From: Acidobacteriaceae bacterium
Lineage (GTDB): Bacteria; Acidobacteriota; Terriglobia; Terriglobales; Acidobacteriaceae
Reading direction: 5' to 3'
DNA: 37,422 nucleotides
Assembly (NCBI GenBank): GCA_003138975.1
Contig: PLHQ01000096.1
Location: 1 to 37,422, forward strand
Shown piece after piece: positions 16,639-24,522 of this stretch. A model generated the notes under the pieces. That model saw nothing but the letters and a program-made list of their open reading frames with translations. It was not told the origin of the DNA and ran no database searches. The position numbers and the translations under genes were made by a program. How positions within the stretch are numbered: position 1 is the first letter of the stretch; each line of letters starts with the position of its first letter.

Positions 16639-17739
16639 CTATGCAGATTCAGAAGACGTCTTTGCTACGGTCGATTCACGGACCCTGGCGTATCCAGGCT
16701 TAATGGCGGAATAGATAAAATCGCAGCGCTCTTTGTAGGGCAAAAAGGCACTCTTCATTGCATTGATCGTGATCTTCTCAAAATCTGCCAGCGACAAGCC
16801 AAATGTGTCCGCAGCGGCTTCGAATTCCTTGGTCATTGTGGTATGGCTCATCAACCGGTTGTCTGTGTTCAGCGTGACGCGGAATTTCTCCTGATAGAGA
16901 ATCCTGAAAGGATGTTTCGCCAGACTCGGAGTGGCACCGGTGTGAACGTTACTCAATAAGCAGATTTCCAGCGGGATGCGCTTGTCGAGAACATATTGTG
17001 CCAGATCGCCCAACTTCACTGCCTTGCCGTCTACGACTGCAATATCATCGATCAGCCGCGTCCCGTGCCCGATGCGGTGCGCCCCACAATACTGAATCGC
17101 CTGCCAGATCGATTCTTTTCCGTAACCCTCGCCCGCGTGAATCGTAATGTTGAAGTTCTCGCGCTGGATGTAATGAAAAGCATCCACGTGCTTCTTCGGG
17201 GGATAACCGCCCTCTTCGCCCGCCAGATCGAAGCCAACCACGCCGCGCGCGCGAAAATCAACTGCGAGCTCCGCCATTTCGAGAGAGGTGTTCATGTTGC
17301 GCATCGCGCAAATGATCAAACCGGAGGAGATCCCGAAATCTTTTCGTCCTCGTTCCAGCCCTTTCAGGACTGCCGAGACAATCTGCTGATGGGTTAATCC
17401 TTTCTGGGTATGAAAGACTGGCGCAAAGCGAGTCTCGAAATAAACAATCCCGTCCCGACTCAAATCCTCGGCTTGCTCATACGCGACCCTCTGCAGCGCA
17501 TCTTCTGTCTGCATTACCGCAATGGTATGAGCAAAGCCTTCCAGGTATTTGGCAAGGCTTCCTTGATTTGCTCCACGGAAAAACCACTGGGCGAGTGCCT
17601 GAGGGTCATTCGTTGGAAGATCTTTGTATCCCGCATCTCGAGCCAATTCAATTACAGTTTGCGGCCGCAGCACGCCGTCCAAGTGCTCGTGCAAAAGGAC
17701 TTTGGGAAGACTCTGCAGTACCTGTTTATCGAGTTTCAT
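16639..17739 (-). CDS. add: Adenosine deaminase
   Basis: 366 residues from ATG 17739. A longer frame continues to 18138, but that extension is non-homologous and antisense to the permease gene. Zinc-site and catalytic residues: His17 and His19 (LLHEHLDG), the HAGEGYG glutamate, His in RIGHGTRL, and Asp in LNTDNRLMS. The TDNRLMS form is typical of the actinobacterial/bacterial ADA1-like group rather than adenine deaminases, which usually have TDDP. It hydrolyses adenosine or deoxyadenosine to inosine or deoxyinosine. There is no signal peptide, so it is cytoplasmic, while the NUP protein downstream is exported. The two form a minus-strand pair that is divergent from the APC permease (174 bp apart). 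An isolated GGA lies five bases before the start. Confidence 0.92.
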   Translation of the reverse strand: MKLDKQVLQSLPKVLLHEHLDGVLRPQTVIELARDAGYKDLPTNDPQALAQWFFRGANQGSLAKYLEGFAHTIAVMQTEDALQRVAYEQAEDLSRDGIVYFETRFAPVFHTQKGLTHQQIVSAVLKGLERGRKDFGISSGLIICAMRNMNTSLEMAELAVDFRARGVVGFDLAGEEGGYPPKKHVDAFHYIQRENFNITIHAGEGYGKESIWQAIQYCGAHRIGHGTRLIDDIAVVDGKAVKLGDLAQYVLDKRIPLEICLLSNVHTGATPSLAKHPFRILYQEKFRVTLNTDNRLMSHTTMTKEFEAAADTFGLSLADFEKITINAMKSAFLPYKERCDFIYSAIKPGYARVRESTVAKTSSESA

Positions 17740-17886
17740 CGGATCCGGTTCCCCCAGCCGAGGCAGTGTCCATCGAACCGGGGGAAACTTTGCAAGATGA
17801 TACACCACCAGGTCATCCCTCCATTGTCTGCCGCTTCGTGTTGTACAATCCGACGCCAGTCTGATTTGCGGAAGGTTCGGCCCAGC

Positions 17887-17907
17887 AATAATCGGCCCAG
17901 TGTGGAG
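17887..17907 (+). promoter_or_regulatory. Possible -10 element and ribosome binding site of the APC permease gene
   Basis: AATAAT (17887-17892) matches the -10 consensus at five positions and lies 22 bases before the GTG start. GGAG (17904-17907) is a clear binding site six bases before it. The -35 candidate TTTGCG (17865-17870) is poor. Confidence 0.3.
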
Positions 17908-17913
17908 CGGACA

Positions 17914-19293
17914 GTGAACGAGCATTCTGAGAATGCAGACTATGGGTTGCGTCGCGAGATTCTCTCTCCGATGGAAACATTGGCGCAGTCTGTCTCCACG
18001 ATGGCTCCCACCACCACGCCTGCGGCCACCATCCCGCTGGTTTGCGCGCTTGCCGGCAATGGCACCTGGCTCGCATATGTGCTGGCAACAGTGGCTGTAT
18101 TGCTCGTCGCGTTGTGCATCAGCCGCTATGCTCGCCATTCATCATCGCCCGGATCACTCTATGCCTATGCCTCGATGACGCTTCCACCGTGGCTTGGTGC
18201 GACCGTTGCGTGGAGTCTGTTGCTCGCTTATGTGGCTACGGGATCCAGTGTCATCGGTGGTTTCTATCACTACGCGAATTTGCTGCTGCGCGATGCGACC
18301 GGCCATGTCTACTCGGCTGTATTGCTAGCCGTGCTGGTCACGGCAGTTTCCATATGGATTGCCTATCGTGACGTAAAGATTTCCGCGCGCCTTATGCTGT
18401 GGATTGAGGCCGCCTCCGTCACAGTGATCGTGATTGTGGTAACGCTTTTGCTGGTGCGCCACGGCTGGCACCTGGATGCAGAACAACTGCATCTCCGCGG
18501 TATGACCGGCAGCGGACTCCGGCTAGGATTGGTGCTGGCGCTGTTCAGCTTTGTGGGTTTCGAGAGCGCGACTACGCTGGGCTCCGAGGCGCGAAATCCA
18601 CTGAAAACGATTCCTCGCGCCGTCATCCAAAGCGCGATTCTTGCCGGAGCTTTCTTCACGATCTGTGCCTACGCGGAAGTGTTGGGCTTCCACACTGCGG
18701 GCCAGGATTTAGGCGCGAGCCAAGCCCCGATGTACCTATTGGCCCGAGTTGGCGGTGTCCCGGTCCTTGGTCTTCTGATCGATATCGGCGCACTCGTGAG
18801 CCTGTTTGCTGGAACTCTGGCATGCATCACAGCAGCGGCACGCGTGCTAATGCTGATGGCGCACAACGGGCTTGCCCACAGCTCTCTCGGCAATACGCAT
18901 GTCCGGAATCGAACTCCAAGCCGGGCGGTCGTCATCACCGGCGTTGCCGCACTGCTCCCCGTGGCAGTGCTGGCGGCCCGTGGTGCCAGTGGTTTGGATG
19001 TCTACGGCTGGCTGGGTTCGCTGGCGACCTATGGCTTTATCGTGGCCTATGCATTGGTTTGCGTCGCATTGCCGCGCTACTTGCGCGAGCACGGTGTCTT
19101 TCGTCCAGGAGCGCAGCTTGTTCCCTGGCTCGCAGGCATCGCCATGCTGCTCGCGCTGGTTGGCAATTTCTACCCGGTGCCCGAAGGACCGTATGGCAAA
19201 CTTCCTTACGTCTATCTCGCTTATTTGACGGCGGGACTGCTTTGGTTTGCGTTTCGCGCACGCGGTAAAGACGAGGCGCTGGCTGAGAGCTAG
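17914..19293 (+). CDS. APC-superfamily amino acid/amine permease
   Basis: 459 residues from GTG 17914, supported by GGAG six bases upstream. The open frame runs back to 17410, but that part is antisense to adenosine deaminase and contains nothing permease-like. About 12 hydrophobic segments are visible, with APC signatures such as 'FSFVGFESATTLGSEARNP' in helix 6 and the following KTIPRAVIQSA. The family exchanges or imports amino acids and amines across the inner membrane. The substrate is not readable from sequence, and its place between purine genes is suggestive only. The N-terminus is short before helix 1 (PTTTPAATIPLVCALAGNGTW region), so part of the usual first helix may be altered. 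A small hairpin directly follows the stop. Confidence 0.82.
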   Translation: MNEHSENADYGLRREILSPMETLAQSVSTMAPTTTPAATIPLVCALAGNGTWLAYVLATVAVLLVALCISRYARHSSSPGSLYAYASMTLPPWLGATVAWSLLLAYVATGSSVIGGFYHYANLLLRDATGHVYSAVLLAVLVTAVSIWIAYRDVKISARLMLWIEAASVTVIVIVVTLLLVRHGWHLDAEQLHLRGMTGSGLRLGLVLALFSFVGFESATTLGSEARNPLKTIPRAVIQSAILAGAFFTICAYAEVLGFHTAGQDLGASQAPMYLLARVGGVPVLGLLIDIGALVSLFAGTLACITAAARVLMLMAHNGLAHSSLGNTHVRNRTPSRAVVITGVAALLPVAVLAARGASGLDVYGWLGSLATYGFIVAYALVCVALPRYLREHGVFRPGAQLVPWLAGIAMLLALVGNFYPVPEGPYGKLPYVYLAYLTAGLLWFAFRARGKDEALAES

Positions 19294-19539
19294 GGCATCC
19301 GATGCCCGCGACACCGAAAAACGTCACCCCCATGAAAATATTGAATCTGCGGCAAAGGAATTTTCACTGAAAGGAAGGCTTTCGTTCCGTCCGACACTCG
19401 TGTAAAGTCATCCCGTTATTTTTCGGGCGTGCAGAACAGACCATCTCGGCTGCGGATATCGTTTGCACAACACCACATAAGCGGTTCGGCGGCGCGCAGG
19501 CGGTCCCGCACGAGTGTACTTGCTTGCACGAGGTCATTG
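19294..19539. other. Intergenic region between APC permease and TonB receptor
   Basis: 246 bp without a recognisable gene. It begins with a perfect six-base-stem hairpin (19293-19307) that lacks a T-run, so terminator function is doubtful. A nine-base inverted repeat, ACACTCGTG (19394-19402) and CACGAGTGT (19509-19517), brackets the likely promoter and leader area. An open frame begins at 19429 but its 37 codons before the signal peptide look non-coding. No convincing promoter pair was identified. Confidence 0.4.
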
Positions 19540-22500
19540 ATGTTCAAGAGAATTAGACCGGTCGCTTTGCTGGTCGCTCTATCCCTGTGTAAACCGTTTA
19601 GCTTCACCCCGTACGCTCACGCTCAGCAAACACTCGGCGGCATCACGGGTACAGTCACCGACAAGACTGGAGGGGTTCTGCCGGAAACGGTGGTGACGAT
19701 CGTAGGGGACCAGACGAAACTCACGCGCACCCAAAAGACCAACGCGAACGGCAGCTACGATTTCGTAAATCTGCCCATCGGCACCTTCACGCTTACCTTC
19801 ACCCATGATGGCTTCCAGACCCAGAGGGTGCCTTCCATCACGGTTCAGGCGGATCGCACTGCGACCGTCAATGCCGTACTGCCGATCGGCCAAGTGGGGA
19901 CCGTTGTCGAGGTGCAGGCGGATCCTTTGATGAACTCGGTGGACACCACCAACGGCTACATCTTAGACAAGAACCAGATCGACGCCGTGCCATTGCCTAC
20001 CGGGAGCTTCACCGGGCTTGCCATTCTTTCCCCGGGAGTGAATGCCGAGCTTCCAGGCGGTACAGGAGCCAATAGCGGCCTAGGAAACCAGCCGATCTGG
20101 GCTAATGGGCAACGCGATACCAGCAACAGCTTTCTGCTTAACGGCGTCGATGCCAGCAACCTGTTCAACGGCAAGAGTACGAGCCAGGTGGCCTCCGCTC
20201 GGATCGTCAACAACACTGGCGTAGCGAACGCTGCCAGTACCAGCGCAGCTCCAATTCAGAGTACCGCGTCAGTCTACTTGGCCATCGGCCAGGCATTGCC
20301 CACGCCTGCCCCCGAAACGATCACGGAACTTCGCGTCAACACCTCGATGTACGACGCGCAGCAAGGTTCTACCAGCGGCGCTCATATCGACATGAGCACT
20401 GCCTCCGGTACGAACGCTATTCACGGCAGTGGTTACGTTCATCGCGGCACGGATTGGCTGAATGCCGCGCCGTTCTTCTACAAGCAAGATCCCAACATTC
20501 CCGCCAACGACAAGGTTCCGCAGTTGCATCGCTACACTGCAGGCGGAACCTTGGGCGGCGCGCTCATCAAAGACAAACTATTCGGGTTTGTCAGCTATCA
20601 GCACCTCCACGACTCGGATCAGGAAATCGGACTGTCACGCATGCTCGTCCCCTTCGGACTCAGCGATGACCGCTCGCCGGCGGCTCTGGCCACTATTTCA
20701 AACACGTACTGGGGTACGAGTCTCACCGGGAACGGCGATCTCAATCCCATAGCTGTTGCACTCTTCCAATACAAATTACCCAATGGTCAGTATTTGATTC
20801 CTTCGTGGGACGGGCAGACTGCTACACCGATTTTTCCAGAAAACGCGATTAGCCCCGGGACGGCTTACTTCACCTCCGACCAGGCAGTGACCGATCTGGA
20901 CTGGAACAAAAGCGCCAAAGATACTGTCTCGGCGAAATACTATTACCAACACGATCCAAGCATCGCTCCGTACGCTTACTCCAACGTCGCCGGCTTTTCT
21001 CAGCATCTCGATGCCGGCAGCCAAGTTGCATCGCTCACCAATACGCAGGCGCTCAGGTCCAACCTGAGCGTCACGGAAGTTCTCGGGATTCTTCGAGAGA
21101 AGGTCTACAGCACCATAGCGCAGCCTTTTTCACCACAGTCGTTTGCCGCTCAAACGGGGACCACGCCAATCAACACATTCGGCTCATCGTTCTTTCCCGG
21201 CATCACCATTGTGGATCCCCTGGGATTGTTTAGCGCCGCGAATACCGGCGGCATCGTCAATCTGCAGTTTCTGACCATCGGTCAAGGCGCCGCTTCCCAG
21301 GGCGCTTTTACCGGAGTGTTTCAAAACCGCATTATGCCGTCCGCAAATGCCATCTGGAATCATGGCAAGCACACTGTTACATTCGGCGGCAGCTATGCCT
21401 ACACCCAGCTCAATACCCGCGATGAGAGGACGAACCAAGGGATTATTTCTACGGCGGATTTCTCGCAGTTTATTCAGGGATTCGTTACCACCAACGATGA
21501 CTTCACCACCACCAAGTTTCTTCAAGGCAACGCCAACCGCTACTACCGTGCTGGTCAAGCCGGGGCGTATGTACAAGACAAATTTCAGTTTCGGTCCAAC
21601 CTCAGCTTGACCGCCGGTCTGCGCTTCGATTGGGATGGTGGCCTCACCGAGAAATACGGTCGCGTCTTTAATTTCGACCCTTCGCTGTACTCTTATAACG
21701 CAACCACCGACACCCTCGCTTCCAATGGTTTTATCATCGCAGGTAACAACAAGCTTTTCCCCACCAAGGGTGTCAGCAACACGACGCTTACCGGCAGGCA
21801 ATGGGGATTGGCGCCGCGACTGGGCGTTGCCTGGAGTCCCAGAAAATTCAACGACAAACTAGTCGTCCGTGCCGGCACGGGAATCTACTACGATCGCGGC
21901 GAACTGTATTCCTACCTCTCGCCCGGCTTCGCCGAAGGCGTGATTAATGGCGGACCGTTCGGCGTGAATCAGACCCCGCCTTACGTGAATGCGCAGTCTT
22001 GCCAAAGCGATCCGAACGTTTACTACTACTTGGGCTATATCCCCACATGCCCTTCCTCTGATGGCTACTCCCTCGCCAGTCCGTGGGGTGCCACGCTCGG
22101 TCCTGCTCCCAGCGGTAATCCGGCCGATATCACTCAGTACCTGCCGAATACCGGAACGCCAGGGACCGGAGTAGCGGCAGGAATCGCGCAAGGACAGCAG
22201 CTCTTTTCATTTGCAACCTATAATCGCGCTAACAAACTGCCCTATACCATCAACGACACGCTTGACTTTCAATGGCAGCCGCGGAATGACCTAGCCATCG
22301 AGATCGGTTACGTGGGTAACTTCGGCCGCCACGAAGTAATTCCGATTCCCTTCAATCAGGCGGGCATTGCCACCCCCACCTCGCCTATCCGTCCCGGCAC
22401 TCCTTTCGAGCAGGATTACACCTACGGCTACACGGTGCAGACGGCATCCAGTTGCTCTCCGTTTTGTCCAATCAATTTGCCCAACGGGCAGCCTATGCAA

Positions 22501-23490
22501 GTCAACTACGAAGGCGGCAACGTTGACTTACGCGTGCCGTATATCGGGTATTCGGCGGAATCAGAAACCTACAAAGCAGCTGGCGTCTCGGCGTACAACG
22601 CGCTGCAGACGCACGTGGAAAAGCGCATGAGCCACGGGCTGCAGCTGGGTTTCTCGTACACTTACTCCCACGCGCTAGATGAACAAAGCGGCATGGGCCT
22701 GTTCTTCAACGGCAACAATCCTCTGGATTTGCGCTCAGCCTACGGATCCTCTGATTTTGACCGAACCCATGTCTTCAATTTCAGCTACGTCTACCAGCTT
22801 CCCAAGTTCTACTCCGCGTCCACGCTCAAAGGTAAAATAGCGGATGGCTGGGCCATTCAAGGAATCACCGTGCTCCAGAGCGGCCAGCCGTATAGCATCA
22901 TCGACTACACAGGCGCGGTAGGAAGCATCTTTTACAGCGTCTACGACGGCATCACCAACCCAATTGTCCCGCTTGCTCCCGGTTGCACACCAAAGAATGC
23001 GCTCACTGGCGCCTCGGGCGCATACGCCAACTCCAATCCCTCGGACCCCAGCCTCTACGCGCTCAAACAAAGCTGTTTCACCTTGCCCCTGCTGAGTCCC
23101 GGCGATCTCGGGGGCGCAATTCCCGCCGGCGACACTTTCGAGACCAACTTTACTACCGGACAGCGCAACATCTTCCGCCAAGCCTGGCAGAGGCGCGCCG
23201 ATATCTCCTTTGTGAAGGTCACCCAGCTCACTGAGCGAGTCGCGCTGAAATACAGCTTCGATATCTTCAACGTGACCAACACCACCAGCTTTGACATCCC
23301 CATCGATGATGTTTCGCAGAATGCAGCCTACAATCAATTCCCGGTAGTGGGGACAACTCCATTGCCTGCTGGGTGCAGCACTCCCACTCCCACTAATGGT
23401 TTTTACAACTGTCCCTCGGGTCTGGGCGCCGTCAATAAAACCATCGGCAGCCCACGCCAAATACAGATGACGCTGCGGGTCGAGTTCTAG
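19540..23490 (+). CDS. Large TonB-dependent receptor, Oar-like, with carboxypeptidase-regulatory-like domain
   Basis: 1316 residues from ATG 19540. The start is chosen because GAGG lies about seven bases upstream and a signal peptide follows at once (MFKRIRPVALLVALSL, cleavage near AHA-QQ). Residues about 30-120 form the carboxypeptidase-regulatory-like domain (GGITGTVTDKTGGVLP, GSYDFVNLPIGTFTLTF). Then comes a plug (about 125-280, with QRDTSNSFLLNGVDASN) and a very long barrel ending in LRVEF. The terminal Phe is the usual barrel-assembly signal. Proteins of this length and plan are abundant in Acidobacteriota. The ligand is unknown. Its place between purine genes and cytosine deaminase invites a role in nucleoside or nucleic-acid fragment uptake, which is inference only. 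Confidence 0.9.
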   Translation: MFKRIRPVALLVALSLCKPFSFTPYAHAQQTLGGITGTVTDKTGGVLPETVVTIVGDQTKLTRTQKTNANGSYDFVNLPIGTFTLTFTHDGFQTQRVPSITVQADRTATVNAVLPIGQVGTVVEVQADPLMNSVDTTNGYILDKNQIDAVPLPTGSFTGLAILSPGVNAELPGGTGANSGLGNQPIWANGQRDTSNSFLLNGVDASNLFNGKSTSQVASARIVNNTGVANAASTSAAPIQSTASVYLAIGQALPTPAPETITELRVNTSMYDAQQGSTSGAHIDMSTASGTNAIHGSGYVHRGTDWLNAAPFFYKQDPNIPANDKVPQLHRYTAGGTLGGALIKDKLFGFVSYQHLHDSDQEIGLSRMLVPFGLSDDRSPAALATISNTYWGTSLTGNGDLNPIAVALFQYKLPNGQYLIPSWDGQTATPIFPENAISPGTAYFTSDQAVTDLDWNKSAKDTVSAKYYYQHDPSIAPYAYSNVAGFSQHLDAGSQVASLTNTQALRSNLSVTEVLGILREKVYSTIAQPFSPQSFAAQTGTTPINTFGSSFFPGITIVDPLGLFSAANTGGIVNLQFLTIGQGAASQGAFTGVFQNRIMPSANAIWNHGKHTVTFGGSYAYTQLNTRDERTNQGIISTADFSQFIQGFVTTNDDFTTTKFLQGNANRYYRAGQAGAYVQDKFQFRSNLSLTAGLRFDWDGGLTEKYGRVFNFDPSLYSYNATTDTLASNGFIIAGNNKLFPTKGVSNTTLTGRQWGLAPRLGVAWSPRKFNDKLVVRAGTGIYYDRGELYSYLSPGFAEGVINGGPFGVNQTPPYVNAQSCQSDPNVYYYLGYIPTCPSSDGYSLASPWGATLGPAPSGNPADITQYLPNTGTPGTGVAAGIAQGQQLFSFATYNRANKLPYTINDTLDFQWQPRNDLAIEIGYVGNFGRHEVIPIPFNQAGIATPTSPIRPGTPFEQDYTYGYTVQTASSCSPFCPINLPNGQPMQVNYEGGNVDLRVPYIGYSAESETYKAAGVSAYNALQTHVEKRMSHGLQLGFSYTYSHALDEQSGMGLFFNGNNPLDLRSAYGSSDFDRTHVFNFSYVYQLPKFYSASTLKGKIADGWAIQGITVLQSGQPYSIIDYTGAVGSIFYSVYDGITNPIVPLAPGCTPKNALTGASGAYANSNPSDPSLYALKQSCFTLPLLSPGDLGGAIPAGDTFETNFTTGQRNIFRQAWQRRADISFVKVTQLTERVALKYSFDIFNVTNTTSFDIPIDDVSQNAAYNQFPVVGTTPLPAGCSTPTPTNGFYNCPSGLGAVNKTIGSPRQIQMTLRVEF

Positions 23491-23531
23491 TTCACGCGTG
23501 AAAGACAGGTGGGGAGAAAAGCGGCCGCGGG

Positions 23532-23984
23532 TCACTCCTCCCCAATGTCCTCGTTCCAAGTCTCAGGGTTCAGGCGAATATACTCGCCCAACATCGACGC
23601 ACACTCTTCCGAATCGAGGTCGATGACCTTTACGCCGAGCCGACGCAACCACTCCACGCCGCCTTGAAAGTTACGGCTTTCACCGACAACTAGCGTGCCA
23701 AAGCCAAACTGCCGCACCAGCCCGCTGCAATACCAGCAGGGCGCAAGCGTCGTGACCATGATGAGCTTGCGATAACTGCGCTGGCGTCCCGCATTGCGGA
23801 AGGCATCGGTTTCGCCGTGCAATGAAGGATCGCCGTTCTGTACGCGCCGGTTGTGGCCGGCGCCAAGAAGTTTGCCGCTCCCGTCAAAAATCGCGGCACC
23901 GATAGGAATGCCGCCCTCAGCCAGCCCTTGGCGGGCCTCTGCAATCGCCACCTCGAGCATGGCTGAGTAATCGGAACTTCGCAT
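23532..23984 (-). CDS. Cytosine deaminase, yeast Fcy1-like (CDA fold)
   Basis: 150 residues. Zinc site: His56 and Glu58 (LHGETDA), Cys83 and Cys86 (APCWYC). It resembles the yeast enzyme over its whole length, including GHNRRVQNG (Asn45 equals the substrate-binding Asn51 of yeast) and the C-terminal WNEDIGE, where Trp143 and Asp146 equal Trp152 and Asp155, which contact cytosine. The reaction would be cytosine to uracil plus ammonia. This differs from the usual bacterial CodA, which is an amidohydrolase barrel. The gene converges on the TonB receptor, 41 bp from its stop. A perfect TATAAT lies so close to the ATG that the message may be nearly leaderless. Other nucleoside deaminase activities cannot be excluded. 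Confidence 0.85.
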   Translation of the reverse strand: MRSSDYSAMLEVAIAEARQGLAEGGIPIGAAIFDGSGKLLGAGHNRRVQNGDPSLHGETDAFRNAGRQRSYRKLIMVTTLAPCWYCSGLVRQFGFGTLVVGESRNFQGGVEWLRRLGVKVIDLDSEECASMLGEYIRLNPETWNEDIGEE

Positions 23985-23992
23985 GGTCCTCG

Positions 23993-23998
23993 ATTATA
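23993..23998 (-). promoter_or_regulatory. Consensus -10 hexamer immediately upstream of cytosine deaminase
   Basis: On the minus strand this reads TATAAT, followed by eight bases and the ATG at 23984. Transcription would start about one to three bases before the codon. No good -35 is present at 17 bases; TTGACT occurs only nine bases upstream. A GAGG lies three bases before the ATG, too close for ideal use. Confidence 0.35.
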
Positions 23999-24522
23999 TG
24001 GGGTGCAAGTCAAAGATCTGCCCTCGCATATTGCACCAGGCCCGTTCAACTGGAAGGATTTCCGAGTTGAGATCCTTACCCGGTCTCCCGTTGTGCTCCT
24101 GACGCATCTGCTTCCGTAGGCTAGACCGAACCAGATGCGTGCGGTTCCCGAGGCAGCTATACTCCATGCGCCATGAATCCACGAACGAAGCCACGCTCTC
24201 GATGCCCGGTGCTATTTTTGCGCCGCGGCATGCATGCTGGTCTCGGCTTTCCTTTTCGGGCAAGACCTGACCGTTCCCGTCTTCTCTCGCGCCGCAAGTG
24301 TGCTCGATTCGATGCCGGTCGCCGACGCACACCCAGTCTGAGGGCGCGTTGAAATTTACATACACTGCATCGAAATTCTGAATTGTACTTGTCGACGGCG
24401 AGGGCTTATCACAGAATTGACGGAATATGCTTGGAGTGGGGTGTGGGCTGCGCCCGCAGCCTTTGGCTCGAATCCAGGAACAACCGATTCGTGTAGCAAT
24501 TCACCTGTAGGGAGACGCCGCG
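23999..24522. other. Non-coding region upstream of gltB, with a possible gene remnant
   Basis: More than 500 bp with no intact recognisable gene. The minus-strand frame at 23994-24365 (123 codons) has no family features. On the plus strand, ATG 24173 opens with a basic start (MNPRTKPRSR). A second frame, from ATG 24234, continues with a signal-peptide-like stretch (MLVSAFLFGQDLTVPVFS) and stops after 35 codons. Joined by one frameshift these would look like the N-terminus of a secreted protein, so this may be a decayed gene. Near 24446 there is a GC-rich hairpin. No tRNA or known riboswitch was recognised. Confidence 0.35.
24446..24461 (+). promoter_or_regulatory. GC-rich hairpin in the gltB leader
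   Basis: GGCTGC-GCCC-GCAGCC forms a perfect six-base stem with a four-base loop and is followed by TTT. It ends 61 bases before the gltB start. It could be a terminator for an upstream transcript, an attenuator, or a leader structure. The short T-run argues against strong termination. Confidence 0.35.

Noticed and set aside
17410-17913. N-terminal extension of the APC permease frame
   Set aside because: It is antisense to adenosine deaminase, has no permease features, and a good GTG with GGAG exists at 17914.
17740-18138. N-terminal extension of the adenosine deaminase frame
   Set aside because: It is antisense to the permease, rich in Arg/Gly/Ser with no homology, and the family N-terminus starts at 17739.
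19293-19307. GGGCAT-CCG-ATGCCC hairpin after the APC permease as a Rho-independent terminator
   Set aside because: The stem is only six pairs and no T-run follows; kept only as a mention in the intergenic entry.
19394-19517. Nine-base inverted repeat before the TonB receptor as an operator pair or transposon end
   Set aside because: Arms are 106 bases apart and a match of this size is expected by chance with about 10 percent probability in such a region.
23994-24365. 123-codon minus-strand open frame
   Set aside because: No family motif, odd composition with many Cys/Arg/His, and no binding site.
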